A DNA stretch of 64,000 nucleotides from Amycolatopsis sp. DSM 110486 (GCF_019468465.1 NZ_CP080519.1:9355001-9419000); one strand, 5' to 3'; counted from the first letter of the stretch, positions 45,428-55,843 are shown. Numbers and translations: made by a program. The notes: generated by a model from the sequence alone, not told the origin.

Positions 45428-46011
45428 GACACCGGCTCCCCGTCCGGCCCGAGCCGCAGGAACGCGCGCAGGCCGACGTGCACCGCCAGCGCGTCTTCCG
45501 GCGTGTCTTCGCGGATGGCGCCGACGTACGGGCGGACCAGCGCGTCAACCGCCTGTAGCAGCCGGTCGAGCTCCGCCGGCGTGACCTGCAGCGTGTACGA
45601 GCTGAAGCCGCCCACCGCGCGCCAGGCCGGGTCGAGCGTTTCGAGGGAGTCCAGGTAGCGCCGCGTGAGGTCCTGTTCCTCCGCGAGCTGCGTGCCCACC
45701 ACGGCCAGCTGCGCCCGGTTGAACGCCGGGTCGTCCCCCGGGTCGCCGAGGTCGAGGCCGACCTGCAGGGCGCGCCACGGCCGCTCGCGTCCGTCGGTGG
45801 CGTCGGCGCGTTCCACGAGGCCGTGCTGCGCGAGCCGGCGCAGGTGCCAGCTGCAGTTGGACGCGGTGGAGCCGACCGCGTCGGCGCATTCGCTGGCCGT
45901 GCGGGGCCCGACGGCCATCAGGTGGTGCAGCAGCGCCGAACGCAGGGGGTGCGCCAGCGCACGCAGCAGCTCGGCGTCGTCGATGCGTTTGCGCGGCGGC
46001 AGCTCGGCCAT
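45424..46011 (-). CDS. ArsR-type winged helix regulator
   Basis: 195 aa. Winged helix at residues 12-75 (LLRALAHPLRSALLHHLMAV, then SECADAVGSTASNCSWHLRR and a wing HGLVERADATDGR); the C-terminal half is a helical domain seen in the HTH_20/YcjW-like group. No metal-binding Cys pair of classical ArsR, so it probably senses an organic ligand. Begins after GGAGGACCG; an interrupted palindrome lies at 46040-46071. As first gene before the MFS transporter, it likely represses its own operon. Confidence 0.9.
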   Translation of the reverse strand: MAELPPRKRIDDAELLRALAHPLRSALLHHLMAVGPRTASECADAVGSTASNCSWHLRRLAQHGLVERADATDGRERPWRALQVGLDLGDPGDDPAFNRAQLAVVGTQLAEEQDLTRRYLDSLETLDPAWRAVGGFSSYTLQVTPAELDRLLQAVDALVRPYVGAIREDTPEDALAVHVGLRAFLRLGPDGEPVS

Positions 46012-46039
46012 CGGTCCTCCGGCTCTGCGACTTCAAATC

Positions 46040-46071
46040 CTGAAGGGTTTCTTTCGAAACTTCCCTTTCAG
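46040..46071. promoter_or_regulatory. candidate operator of the ArsR-type regulator
   Basis: Interrupted palindrome CTGAAGGG ... CCCTTTCAG with an inner GTTTC-TTTC-GAAAC, 29 nt upstream of ATG 46011 and unusually AT rich for the window. Confidence 0.6.
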
Positions 46072-46144
46072 AGTTGCAGCCGCCCGACCTGCTGTCAACG
46101 GGCTTCGCTACCATCACGGACAGTTACTGCTCCGCGCAGTCGTT

Positions 46145-46666
46145 GTGTCCGCCAGCCACTCCCGCGCCGAGGACGGTCTGTTGCCCCACCAGCGAGAACT
46201 CGCCACTGCCGCCGCACTGGCACTCCCCCGGTTCGTGAGCGCCACGGTCCGCTTCCACACCGCGGTCGCCGACCGGCTCGGCGTGACACCGGCCGAGCTG
46301 CACTGCCTGCAGCTCGTGCACAGCGGCGCCACCGACTCCCCCACGGAGCTGGCGCGGCTGCTCGGGATGACCACCGGCGCGTTCACGCGGATGCTCGACC
46401 GGATGGAGCGCGCCCGGCTCGTGGAGCGCGCGCCCGACCCCGCGGACCGCCGGCGGCTGCGCGTGCGGGCGCTGCCCGACCGCATGGCGGAGCTGACCGA
46501 GCTCTACGCCCCGCTCGCCCAGCGTCTCGGCGAACGCCTGGCCGGGTTCGACCGCCGTCAGCTCACCGCCCTGGTGTCGTTCCTGACCGAGGGCGAGTCG
46601 GCCGCGGACCTGGCCACACAGCAGGTCGACGAGGCCGCGCGGCAGCCTCGCGAAATTCGGGGTTGA
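46145..46666 (+). CDS. MarR family transcriptional regulator
   Basis: 173 aa from GTG 46145 (TTG 46181 is possible). Winged helix: VTPAELHCLQLVHSGA, then SPTELARLLGMTTGAFTRML for the recognition helix and the wing VERAPDPADRRRLRVRALPD. N- and C-terminal helices form the dimer. It lies just upstream of an ABC-F resistance-type gene whose promoter overlaps a GGGTT-GACT-AACCC repeat at this gene's stop codon, so it probably controls that gene and responds to a ribosome-targeting drug or other small molecule. Confidence 0.88.
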   Translation: MSASHSRAEDGLLPHQRELATAAALALPRFVSATVRFHTAVADRLGVTPAELHCLQLVHSGATDSPTELARLLGMTTGAFTRMLDRMERARLVERAPDPADRRRLRVRALPDRMAELTELYAPLAQRLGERLAGFDRRQLTALVSFLTEGESAADLATQQVDEAARQPREIRG

Positions 46667-46692
46667 CTAACCCTACTGGTGTTGCGTTAACC
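46660..46692 (+). promoter_or_regulatory. ABC-F gene promoter with MarR-like operator
   Basis: -35 TTGACT (46663-46668), 17 nt, weak -10 GTTAAC (46686-46691). The -35 is inside the inverted repeat GGGTT-GACT-AACCC (46660-46673), and a related GTTGCGTTAACC (46681-46692) covers the -10; binding there would block the promoter. Confidence 0.55.
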
Positions 46693-46702
46693 TCTTCCCA
46701 TC

Positions 46703-46714
46703 ATGGACAACTGA
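46703..46714 (+). CDS. three-codon leader ORF (M-D-N-stop)
   Basis: ATGGACAACTGA about 12 nt after the -10 box, ahead of a leader of about 106 nt before the ABC-F start. Short leader ORFs often control ABC-F antibiotic resistance genes by ribosome-mediated attenuation. Here this is suggested only by position; I did not find a clear terminator/antiterminator pair. Confidence 0.3.
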   Translation: MDN

Positions 46715-46820
46715 GCCCAGCCCTTTCCCGCACCGAGGCAGCTTCCGGTCGAGCACCGCTCCCGCGAGCCACGAGTCCCGTCGGGGAACCCGCTTTACCC
46801 ACCAGGGCCGGTGATCCCCC

Positions 46821-48436
<1,616 letters not shown>

Positions 48437-48446
<10 letters not shown>

Positions 48447-48460
48447 GCCGTTATACAGTC
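48437..48460. promoter_or_regulatory. palindromic operator candidate, copy 3
   Basis: GACTGTATA (48437-48445) and TATACAGTC (48452-48460) are perfect 9-bp arms around GGCCGT. Same core as the palindromes at 29054 and 29417 with one spacer change. It straddles the ABC-F stop codon; no gene starts on the plus strand after it, so here it may instead act as a terminator or be a relic. Confidence 0.65.
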
Positions 48461-48507
48461 ACAGGGTCCATTAGCCGGCCGCGCGGATCGAGGTCCCCCC
48501 GCTTCGG

Positions 48508-48681
48508 CGACCAGAGCGCGAGATCGCGCCGGCGTCTCGATCGAGCGGTGCGATCGGCCCCCGGCCGATCAGACCGCTCGATCGAGACGCCGGCTTCCAG
48601 GCGATCTCGCACGCCACGCCGGAGGCGGGGCAGACAACACAGCGATCTCGCACGCCACGCCGGAGCCGAGGCAGAATTACA
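48508..48681 (+). repeat. palindromic repeat element E4
   Basis: Outer stem GCGAGATCGC (48518-48527) with GCGATCTCGC (48601-48610); long stem 48528-48549 with 48573-48594 (22 bp perfect; variable part GTCTCGATCGAGCGGT); inner GATCGGCC/GGCCGATC around CCC. The right end is duplicated: GCGATCTCGCACGCCACGCC occurs at 48601 and again at 48642. The last bases overlap the mshC stop codon (48677-48679). Confidence 0.9.
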
Positions 48682-49915
48682 GCTCGATACCGAGGAGGGC
48701 GTCGACCGCGGAGCGGATGAGGCCCGGCGCGGTGGGGTCAGTGCCGTCCCGGCGCAAAGCGGCAGTCGCCCACGCGTCGATAGCAGCGAGGGCGTTCGGG
48801 GTGTCGAGGTCGTCGGAGAGGTGGTCGCGCAGTTGCGCGAGGGTCTCCGTCGCGTCGGGACCCGCGGGCAGGGCCACGGCCTCGCGCCAGCGGGCCAGGC
48901 GTTCCTGCGCCTCGGTCAGCAGCGCGTCGGTCCACGGCCGGTCCTCGCGGTAGTGGCCGGAGAACAGCGCGAGCCGGATGGCCGAGGGGTCCACGCCGTC
49001 GGCGCGCAGCCGCGAGACGAACACCAGGTTCCCGCGCGACTTCGACATCTTCTCGCCGTCGAGGCCGATCATCCCGGCGTGCACGTAGTGCCGCGCGAAC
49101 GGGTGCTCCCCCGCGACGGCTTCGGCGTGCGCGGCGCTGTACTCGTGGTGCGGGAAGATCAGGTCGGAGCCGCCGCCCTGCAGGTCGAAGCCGAGCCCCA
49201 GCCGGTTCACCGCGATCGCGCTGCACTCGATGTGCCAGCCCGGGCGCCCGGCGCCGAGCTCCGACTCCCACGACGGCTCCCCCTCGCGCTCCACTCGCCA
49301 CAACAACGCGTCGAGCGGGTGGCGCTTGCCGGCGCGGTCCGGGTCACCGCCGCGTTCGGCGAAGAACTTGCCCATCGTCGGCTCGTCGTAGTTCGACTCG
49401 TAGCCGAACCGGCCCGTCGCCGAGTGGTCGAAGTACACGTCCGGGTACTCGGCGTCGTCGGCCCGGTAGGCGCTGCCGTTGGCCACCAGCTTCGCGATGA
49501 CCTCCACGATCTCCGGGATCGCCTCGACCGCGCCCACGAACTGCCGCGGCGGCAGCACGCGCAGCGCCTCCATGTCCTCGCGAAACAGCGCCGTCTCGCG
49601 CATGCCGAGCACGACCCAGTCGTCGGAGTCGCGCTCGGCGCGCTCCAGCAGCGGCTCGTCGATGTCGGTCACGTTCTGGACGTAGTGGACCTCGTGCCCG
49701 TTGTCCCGCCAGATGCGGTTGACCAGGTCGAACGCCAGGTAGGTCGCGGCGTGGCCGAGGTGCGTGGCGTCGTAGGGCGTGATGCCGCAGACGTACATCC
49801 GGGCGGTGGCTCCCGGAGCCGTCGGGCGGATCTGCCCGGTCGACGTGTCGTGGAGCCGAAGCGGGCGGGGCGTGCCCGGCAACCGGGGCACGTCGACGGA
49901 GGACCAAGTCTGCAT
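48677..49915 (-). CDS. mshC: mycothiol ligase MshC (cysteine:GlcN-Ins ligase)
   Basis: 412 aa, cysteinyl-tRNA synthetase paralogue lacking the anticodon-binding domain. Motifs: [19 protein letters not shown] (HIGH-type, with Cys of the zinc site), zinc ligands in [10 protein letters not shown] and [13 protein letters not shown], and KMSKS in [12 protein letters not shown]. It activates cysteine with ATP and joins it to GlcN-Ins, the penultimate step to mycothiol, the main actinobacterial thiol. TACAGT lies 6 nt before ATG. Repeats E4 and E5 abut its 3' and 5' ends. Confidence 0.97.
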   Translation of the reverse strand: MQTWSSVDVPRLPGTPRPLRLHDTSTGQIRPTAPGATARMYVCGITPYDATHLGHAATYLAFDLVNRIWRDNGHEVHYVQNVTDIDEPLLERAERDSDDWVVLGMRETALFREDMEALRVLPPRQFVGAVEAIPEIVEVIAKLVANGSAYRADDAEYPDVYFDHSATGRFGYESNYDEPTMGKFFAERGGDPDRAGKRHPLDALLWRVEREGEPSWESELGAGRPGWHIECSAIAVNRLGLGFDLQGGGSDLIFPHHEYSAAHAEAVAGEHPFARHYVHAGMIGLDGEKMSKSRGNLVFVSRLRADGVDPSAIRLALFSGHYREDRPWTDALLTEAQERLARWREAVALPAGPDATETLAQLRDHLSDDLDTPNALAAIDAWATAALRRDGTDPTAPGLIRSAVDALLGIEL

Positions 49916-49921
49916 ACCTCG

Positions 49922-49927
49922 ACTGTA
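49922..49927 (-). promoter_or_regulatory. leaderless -10 box for mshC
   Basis: TACAGT on the minus strand, 6 nt before ATG 49915. The end of repeat E5 begins 17 nt further upstream, so the repeat covers the -35 area. Confidence 0.6.
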
Positions 49928-49943
49928 AACGGGACGGCCGTCC

Positions 49944-50119
49944 TGTGTTGTCTGCCCCGGCTCCGCCGGGGCGGCGAGATCGCTCTGTTGTTGGCCCCGG
50001 CTTCGCCAGGGCGTGCGAGATCGCCTTTGAGCCGGCTTCCGGATGGGGCGGTCGGATCGGCCGGGGCCGATCGCACCGCCCCATCCGGAAGCCGGCGCGA
50101 TCTCGCTGGTGGGTCGCCT
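49944..50119 (-). repeat. palindromic repeat element E5
   Basis: Oriented right to left on the plus strand. Outer stem GCGAGATCGC (50015-50024) with GCGATCTCGC (50097-50106); long stem 50031-50052 with 50075-50096 (22 bp perfect; variable part TTCCGGATGGGGCGGT); inner GATCGGCC/GGCCGATC. Right end is partly duplicated (TGTTGTCTGCCCCGGCTCCG, then TGTTGTTGGCCCCGGCTTCG). Its left end GCGATCTCGCTGGTGGGTCG is identical to that of E1. Confidence 0.9.
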
Positions 50120-50275
50120 TGGCGGGGTGAGCTGGGTGGGGGTGGTCGGAGGTGGTCGAGGTCACGGCCGAGCGGCAGTCGCTGCCCCGGCGCCGGAGTC
50201 TCGTTGCGGGGCGCGCATCGCGGTCCACAAGCGCTGAGAGCCCGCCACCGCCCACGAAGATCTGTCTCCCACGGC

Positions 50276-50427
50276 GCCCACAGCGCGAGATCGCGCCGGT
50301 GTGGGGGATCGAGCGGTGCGATCGGCCGCCAGGCCGATCGCACCGCTCGATCCCCCACACCGGCTCAAAGGCGATCTCGCACGCCACGGCGGAGCCGGGG
50401 CCAAAGACACAGCCGGGGCAAAATTAC
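50276..50427 (+). repeat. palindromic repeat element E6
   Basis: Outer stem GCGAGATCGC (50285-50294) with GCGATCTCGC (50371-50380). Long stem 50295-50327 with 50332-50364 is 33 bp without a mismatch (variable part GTGTGGGGGATCGAGCGGT), loop GCCA. Faces E5 across about 155 bp with no gene. Its right end runs into the stop codon (50424-50426) of the VWA gene. Confidence 0.9.
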
Positions 50428-52379
50428 CGCCTATTGCGCAGGTAGTCGCCGACCACGGCGGCGCCCAGGCCGTCCAGGTCGGGGGCCACCACGCGGCCGC
50501 CGGAGCGGCGGGCGATGGTGTCCACGAACGCTTCCAGCCGCGGGTCCTCCCCGAGGCGGAAGACCGTGACCGAAGCGCCCATCTTGGCGATCCGGTCCAC
50601 TTCGGACAGTGTCTTGTAGATCGTGCGCGGGTCCGGCGGGTAGTCGAACACCGCTTCGCCGTCGGGTTCCAAATGCGCCGTCGGCTCGCCGTCGGTGACC
50701 ATCAGCACCACCGGCTGCGCGTCGGGGTGGCGGCGCAGGTGCTGGCCGGCCAGCAGCAGCGCGTGGTGGGCGTTGGTGCCCTGCTCCCACGTGCCCTCCA
50801 GGCCCACCAGCTCCGGCAGGTCCACCTTCATCGCGTAGCGGCCGAAGGTGATCAGCTGCAGCGCGTCGTTGCGGAAGCGGGTGCTGATCAGCTGGTGCAG
50901 GGCGAGCGCCGTGCGCTTCATCGGCAGCCAGCGGTCCTCCTGCACCATCGACCACGACGTGTCCACCAGGAGCGCCACGGCCGCGCGCGAGCGGTGCTCG
51001 GTCTCGACGACCTCCACGTCCTCGACGTCGAGCGTCACCGCGCGCGAGCCGACCGACGTCGAGCGCAGCACCGCGTTGCGGACCGTGCGCGGCACGTCCC
51101 ACGGCTGCATGTCCCCGAACCGCCACGGGCGGCTCGAGCCCGTGGGCTCCCCCGCGGCGCCGGCGGACTCGGTCTCCCGGTCGCCCGTCTTGCCGCGCAG
51201 CGAGTTGACCACATCGGACAGTGCCGTCTCGCCCAGGCGCCGCAACGCCTTGGGCGACAGGCGAAGCGAGCCGTCGGCCGCTCGTTCGAACAGGCCCTGC
51301 CGGCGAAGCTCACGCTCCAGTTCGGACAGTCTCCGCGCGTCGACACCGGCGTCGGGACCCAGCTGGCGCTGCAGCGCGTCCATGTCGATGTCCTCGAGCC
51401 GCGCGCCCGGGTAGGCCTGGCCCAGCTGCTCGGCCAGCCCGTCGAGCTCCGCGAGGTCCTGCATCGCCTGCGCGCCCTCGCCCAGGCCCAGCGGGTCCTG
51501 GCCGCGGAAACGCTCCGAGCCCTGCCAGTCCTCCCCCGGCCGCAGCGCCTGCAGCGCCGCGTCGAGAGCGGACAGCTGCTGGGCGATGCGCGGATCACCG
51601 AACGCCTGCTGCGACAGCTCCGCCAGCTCGGCGCGCTGCTCGGCCGACATCGAGTTCAGCATCCGCTGCGCGGCCGCGGCGCGCGAGGCCAGCGCGTCGA
51701 TCAGCTCCTCGACGTTGCGCGGGTTCTCCGGGAAGAACTCGCCGTGGCGGTTCATGAACTCCGCGAACCGCTCGTCGATGTCGTCGGCCCCCTGCGCGTG
51801 GGCCTGCAGCAGTGCGTTGAGGTCGGACAGCATCTGGTTGACCTGCTCGACGTCTTCGGGCCCGGCGTTCTGCAGCGCCTGCTTCATGCCCTGGAACCTC
51901 GCGTCGAGCGCCTCGCGGCCGAGCAGATCGCGGATCTGCTCGTACTTTTGACGGCCTTCGGACGACCGCCAGTCGTACTCGCTCAGCTCGCGCACGGCCG
52001 CGGCGGTGCCCGGCGGGAGGGCGTCGAGCTGCGCCTCGCGGAAGCGCGCCTCGTCGTCCGGGTCCGGGAACAGCTCGCGGCGCTCGGCGGTCAGCGCCTC
52101 GCTCAGCAGCTCCTGCACCTCCTGCAGCGTGCCGTCGAGCCGGTGGCGGCGCTGGATCTCCGAACGGCGCTGCCACAGCCGCCGCGTGAGCTCGTCGAGG
52201 CCCGACGTGCGCTCGGTGCCGCGGCGCAGCAGCTCCTCCAGGGCCGAACGCGGCGACGCGCCGGCCATCACGTCGCGGCCGATCTCGTCGAGCGCGTCGC
52301 GCAGGTCTGCCGGCGGCGCCAGCGGATCCGGCCCGTCGTGCCACGGGCCGTAGGAGTACCCCTCGGGAATGAGCGGCAT
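50424..52379 (-). CDS. VWA-domain protein, partner of AAA ATPase
   Basis: 651 aa. N-terminal two thirds are helical and charged (long Gln/Glu/Arg helices such as LTRRLWQRRSEIQRRHRLDG), the C-terminal 190 residues are a von Willebrand A domain with MIDAS DTSWS in AALLVDTSWSMV, a Thr site and Asp in MVTDGEPTA. The layout matches the ChlD/BchD-like or CoxE-like partner of MoxR ATPases, which act as chaperones for metal insertion or complex assembly. ATG overlaps the ATPase stop (TAATG), so both are made in fixed ratio. Client unknown. Confidence 0.9.
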   Translation of the reverse strand: MPLIPEGYSYGPWHDGPDPLAPPADLRDALDEIGRDVMAGASPRSALEELLRRGTERTSGLDELTRRLWQRRSEIQRRHRLDGTLQEVQELLSEALTAERRELFPDPDDEARFREAQLDALPPGTAAAVRELSEYDWRSSEGRQKYEQIRDLLGREALDARFQGMKQALQNAGPEDVEQVNQMLSDLNALLQAHAQGADDIDERFAEFMNRHGEFFPENPRNVEELIDALASRAAAAQRMLNSMSAEQRAELAELSQQAFGDPRIAQQLSALDAALQALRPGEDWQGSERFRGQDPLGLGEGAQAMQDLAELDGLAEQLGQAYPGARLEDIDMDALQRQLGPDAGVDARRLSELERELRRQGLFERAADGSLRLSPKALRRLGETALSDVVNSLRGKTGDRETESAGAAGEPTGSSRPWRFGDMQPWDVPRTVRNAVLRSTSVGSRAVTLDVEDVEVVETEHRSRAAVALLVDTSWSMVQEDRWLPMKRTALALHQLISTRFRNDALQLITFGRYAMKVDLPELVGLEGTWEQGTNAHHALLLAGQHLRRHPDAQPVVLMVTDGEPTAHLEPDGEAVFDYPPDPRTIYKTLSEVDRIAKMGASVTVFRLGEDPRLEAFVDTIARRSGGRVVAPDLDGLGAAVVGDYLRNRR

Positions 52380-53776
52380 TACTGGCCGTACACCGTGGTG
52401 TTCTCGTCGGAGTCCTTCGCCAGCCGCCTGGCGAGGAACAGCGACTCCAGTGCCAGCTCCACCGCGGCCGCGATGCGACCGGCAGGCTCGTCGGAGGACA
52501 CCCCGGCACGCTGGGCGACCTCGTGCAGCACCGGCAGCTCCGGCAGGGCGGCGAGCACGTCGCGGGCCGGCACGCGCTCGCCGGTGGCCACCAGGTGGCC
52601 GTCGGCGACGGCGTCGGACAGCGGACGCAGGTCCAGCCCGGCGAAGCGCTCCCGCGCGGTTTCGGCCACGGCCCGGCGCATCAGGTGCACGAGGTGCTCG
52701 ACCTCGCGGCCCTCTTCGCCCGGCTCGAACTCGATCTTGCCGCGCAGCACGGCAGGCACGGCTTCGAGGTCGACCGGCCGCGCGACGGCCGGGTTCTCCC
52801 CGGTGAGCGCCGACCGGCGCAGCGCCGCGGCGGCGACGGTTTCGGCGGCGGCCACGGCGAAGCGCGCCGACACCCCGGACCGCTGGTCGATCACCGGCGA
52901 CTCGCGCAGGTTGCGCACGAACCGGGCCAGCACCTCCAGCAGCGGCTCGCCGACCTCTGCGACGAGGTGCGCCTCCTGCTTCACCACGGCGACTTCGGCG
53001 TCGACGTCGAGCGGATAGTGGGTGCGGATCTCCGCGCCGAAGCGGTCCTTGAGCGGCGTGATGATGCGGCCGCGGTTGGTGTAGTCCTCGGGGTTCGCGG
53101 TGGCGACGAGCAGCACGTCCAGCGGCAGCCGCAGCGTGTAACCGCGGACCTGGATGTCGCGCTCCTCCATCACGTTCAGCAGCGCGACCTGGATGCGCTC
53201 GGCGAGGTCGGGCAGCTCGTTGATCGCCACGATGCCGCGGTGGGCGCGCGGAACGAGCCCGAAGTGGATCGTCTCCGGGTCGCCGAGGCTGCGGCCCTCG
53301 GCCACCTTCACCGGGTCGACGTCGCCGATGAGGTCACCGACGGACGTGTCCGGCGTCGCGAGCTTCTCCGTGTAGCGCTCGCTGCGGTGGCGCCACGCCA
53401 CGGGTAGGTCGTCGCCCAGCTCCGCCGCGCGGCGGATCGAGGCGGGGGTGATCGGGTCGAGGGGGTGCTCGCCGAGCTCGGAGCCCTCGATGACGGGGGT
53501 CCACTCGTCGAGCAGGCCGGCGAGCGTGCGCAGCAGACGGGTCTTGCCCTGGCCTCGTTCGCCGAGCAGGACGACGTCGTGGCCGGCGAGCAGCGCGCGC
53601 TCGAGCTGCGGCAGGACGGTACGGGAGAAGCCGACGATGCCGGGCCACGCGTCGCGGCCTTCGCGCAGCGCGGTCAGCAGGTTGTCGTGGATCTCCTGAG
53701 CGATGGGGCGCGGGGTGTACCCGGCGGCGCGGAGCTCGCCCGCGGTACGGGGAAGTGAGTCTGGGACAACGGTCAC
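52379..53776 (-). CDS. AAA ATPase, magnesium chelatase/MoxR-like
   Basis: 465 aa, GTG start. Walker A LLGERGQGKTRLL, Walker B GIVAINELPDLAERIQ, the pre-sensor loop NVMEERDIQVRGYTLRLP and sensor 1 LVATANPEDYTNRGRIITP, all as in BchI-type ATPases. C-terminal helical lid completes the module. Works with the VWA protein downstream in a hexamer that remodels or metallates a client. No tetrapyrrole-magnesium genes are near, but ferrochelatase is 1 kb away; a link is not shown. TAGCGT box 7 nt upstream. Confidence 0.9.
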   Translation of the reverse strand: MTVVPDSLPRTAGELRAAGYTPRPIAQEIHDNLLTALREGRDAWPGIVGFSRTVLPQLERALLAGHDVVLLGERGQGKTRLLRTLAGLLDEWTPVIEGSELGEHPLDPITPASIRRAAELGDDLPVAWRHRSERYTEKLATPDTSVGDLIGDVDPVKVAEGRSLGDPETIHFGLVPRAHRGIVAINELPDLAERIQVALLNVMEERDIQVRGYTLRLPLDVLLVATANPEDYTNRGRIITPLKDRFGAEIRTHYPLDVDAEVAVVKQEAHLVAEVGEPLLEVLARFVRNLRESPVIDQRSGVSARFAVAAAETVAAAALRRSALTGENPAVARPVDLEAVPAVLRGKIEFEPGEEGREVEHLVHLMRRAVAETARERFAGLDLRPLSDAVADGHLVATGERVPARDVLAALPELPVLHEVAQRAGVSSDEPAGRIAAAVELALESLFLARRLAKDSDENTTVYGQ

Positions 53777-53783
53777 GGCATCG

Positions 53784-53789
53784 ACGCTA
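53784..53789 (-). promoter_or_regulatory. leaderless -10 box for the ATPase/VWA pair
   Basis: TAGCGT on the minus strand, 7 nt before GTG 53776. Confidence 0.55.
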
Positions 53790-53862
53790 CTTACCGTTTC
53801 GGCGTACGTCGACGTGGAGCGACTCCAGCGTGGGCGATCGTCCACGAAGTGTGGACTACCGG

Positions 53863-53868
53863 TAAAAT
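53863..53868 (+). promoter_or_regulatory. -10 box for the hypothetical gene at 53877
   Basis: TAAAAT, 8 nt before GTG 53877, the closest match to TATAAT in the neighbourhood. Confidence 0.55.
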
Positions 53869-53876
53869 AGGCCGTC

Positions 53877-54674
53877 GTGTGCCGTCCCAGTGCGACCCTC
53901 GCCGTCTGGTCCTCCGCGTGGCTCAACGGAGCCGCCGCTTCCGACGATGTGCTCGACGCCCTCGCTGCCTGGGGCGAAGCGCACGACGTCGTCGCGGCCG
54001 ACGCCCCCGCTGCCGAGGCCTTCGAGCTCCCGCTGGCGTTCCACCGCGCCGCCACCCCGGTCCAGCTCCTCATGGCGCTGCGCGCGCAGAGTGTGAAAAT
54101 GGCGCAGCTCGTGCTCCCCGTACCCGGCGACGTCCGCGGCCTCGGCGGGAGCGGCCCGTTCGCCGAGGCGGCGCTGCGCTGCGGTGACGCGGTGGTGCTG
54201 ACCGAGCTCGGCTTCGGCCTCGTGCCCGAGCCGATCGCGGAAGGCCTGATGCGCTGGACGGTCTACTCGGTGCCCGCCCCGGTTCCGCTGGAGTACCAGT
54301 CGCTGCCCGACTCCGAACACGGGCTCACGGACGCGATCCGCGCCAGCGCGGGTGCGTTGCAGGCGCTGGACGTGGCCAGCGACCGCCCCGGCGTACGCGC
54401 CGAGCTGTCGGCCCATCTGCGATCACGCCCGCAGGTCGAGTGGCCGGCCGGTACGCCCGCGCGGGCGCTGCGCGTGCTGCAGCGCGCGGAGGAGATCTCG
54501 GCGATCCTGGCCATCGCCCGCACCGACGACCCGGGAGGCGCGCTGTCCGCCTCGGCCGCCAGCCGTCGCGCCGAAGCGTTGCGGCCCTTGTCGGACGCGG
54601 TGCGCACGGCTCGGACGGCGTCGGTCAACGAAGCGGTGCGGGTGTTCGCGGAGCAGGCCGACCGGCAGCCGTGA
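53877..54674 (+). CDS. conserved hypothetical protein, 265 aa
   Basis: GTG start directly after a -10 box. No membrane segment or signal. N-terminal half: AVWSSAWLNGAAASDDVLDA and AHDVVAADAPAAEAFELPLA look like alternating helices and strands with His/Asp patches; the C-terminal half is helical (ALRVLQRAEEISAILAIART). No family named with confidence. Divergent from the AAA/VWA operon and ended by a strong terminator. Confidence 0.75.
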   Translation: MCRPSATLAVWSSAWLNGAAASDDVLDALAAWGEAHDVVAADAPAAEAFELPLAFHRAATPVQLLMALRAQSVKMAQLVLPVPGDVRGLGGSGPFAEAALRCGDAVVLTELGFGLVPEPIAEGLMRWTVYSVPAPVPLEYQSLPDSEHGLTDAIRASAGALQALDVASDRPGVRAELSAHLRSRPQVEWPAGTPARALRVLQRAEEISAILAIARTDDPGGALSASAASRRAEALRPLSDAVRTARTASVNEAVRVFAEQADRQP

Positions 54675-54745
54675 GGTTCTCCACGCTCAGCTGACAGCGA
54701 ACACGCGCCTCCGCAGCTCAGCCGAGAGCGAACAACACGCTTTTT

Positions 54746-54780
54746 GTCCGCGTTGCCCGGTTTTTCCGGGCAACGCGGAC
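54746..54780. terminator. bidirectional intrinsic terminator
   Basis: GTCCGCGTTGCCCGG (54746-54760) pairs perfectly with CCGGGCAACGCGGAC (54766-54780), loop TTTTT; TTTTT precedes it and ACTTTT follows, so it can work on both strands between convergent genes. Confidence 0.9.
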
Positions 54781-54790
54781 ACTTTTCAGT

Positions 54791-55843
54791 TCAGCGGGCG
54801 GGACGCTTTGGGGGCTCGCAGCACCCGATCGAGCAAGGCGCGCCGTTGACCGAGCAGCCGTCGGCCGGGAAGGGCGAGAGCTTGCGGGCCGGGGCGTCGG
54901 AAACGTGCTCGCGCACCAGTTCCACCACCAGCTCGGCGAAGCGCGGGTCGACGTCGGGCGTCGCAGCGCGGGCGAAGGCCATGCCGTGTTCGGCGGCGCG
55001 CTCGGCGGCTTCGTTGTCGAGGTCCCAGATCACCTCGAGGTGGTCGGAGACGAAGCCGATCGGGCTGACCACCACGGACTTCACGCCGGCGGCGTGCAGG
55101 GCGTCGACGTGGTCGACGATGTCCGGCTCCAGCCACGGCACCTGCGGCGGCCCCGAGCGCGACTGCCAGACCACGTCGTACTCCGCGATGCCCGCCTCGG
55201 CCGCCACCAGCCGCGCGGCTTCGGCGATCTGGCGGGAGTATCGCCGGCCCCCCTCGGCGGGCGGACCGGAGGCGACGTCGGCGCTCACCGGCACGGAGTG
55301 CGCGGTGAAGACCGTGCGCGTGTCCGGGCGGTCACCGAGGCGCGCGTGGGCGGCGCGCACCGCGTCGGCGATCGAGGAGATGAACAGCGGGTGGTCGAAG
55401 AACTGGCGCAGCTTCACGATCTCCGGCGCTTCGGGTCCCACGGCTTCGCGGGCGCGCACGATGTCCTCGTCGTACTGGCGGCACGCGGAGTAACCGCCGT
55501 AGGCACTGGTGGGGAACGCGAGCACGCGCCGCACGCCGTCGGTCTTCATCCGCGCCACGGTGTCCTCCACCATGGGCTGCCAGTTGCGGTTGCCGAAGTA
55601 CACCGGCAGGTCGAGACCTTCGGCCGCGAGCTGCCTCTCGACGGCCGCGATGGCCGCGCGGTTGAGCCGGTTGATCGGCGACACCCCGCCGAAGTGCTGG
55701 TAGTGCTCGGCGACCTCGAGCAGCCGCTCACGCGGCACCCCGCGTCCCCGGGTGACGTTCTCCAGGAACGGCATCACCTCGTCGGGCCCCTCCGGACCGC
55801 CGAACGAAAGCCATAACAACGCGTCGTAACCCACGGTGTCCAT
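54791..55843 (-). CDS. hemH: ferrochelatase (coproporphyrin type)
   Basis: 350 aa. Motifs: [20 protein letters not shown] at the start, catalytic His in [12 protein letters not shown] and Glu in VWDLDNEA-like [16 protein letters not shown], and [12 protein letters not shown] Cys in [10 protein letters not shown] and three more in [15 protein letters not shown] are placed as the 2Fe-2S ligands of actinobacterial ferrochelatases. Inserts Fe(II) into coproporphyrin III (Gram-positive heme route; hence also called CpfC). ATG 55843. Divergent from the TetR gene. Confidence 0.94.
   Translation of the reverse strand: MDTVGYDALLWLSFGGPEGPDEVMPFLENVTRGRGVPRERLLEVAEHYQHFGGVSPINRLNRAAIAAVERQLAAEGLDLPVYFGNRNWQPMVEDTVARMKTDGVRRVLAFPTSAYGGYSACRQYDEDIVRAREAVGPEAPEIVKLRQFFDHPLFISSIADAVRAAHARLGDRPDTRTVFTAHSVPVSADVASGPPAEGGRRYSRQIAEAARLVAAEAGIAEYDVVWQSRSGPPQVPWLEPDIVDHVDALHAAGVKSVVVSPIGFVSDHLEVIWDLDNEAAERAAEHGMAFARAATPDVDPRFAELVVELVREHVSDAPARKLSPFPADGCSVNGAPCSIGCCEPPKRPAR

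Noticed and set aside
48471..48653. 60-codon minus-strand frame in repeat E4, with similar frames in E5 and E6
   Set aside because: They translate the palindromes themselves, vary with each copy and lack start signals.
50301..53018. 905-codon frame antisense to the VWA/ATPase genes
   Set aside because: It begins inside repeat E6 and is the complement of motif-bearing genes.
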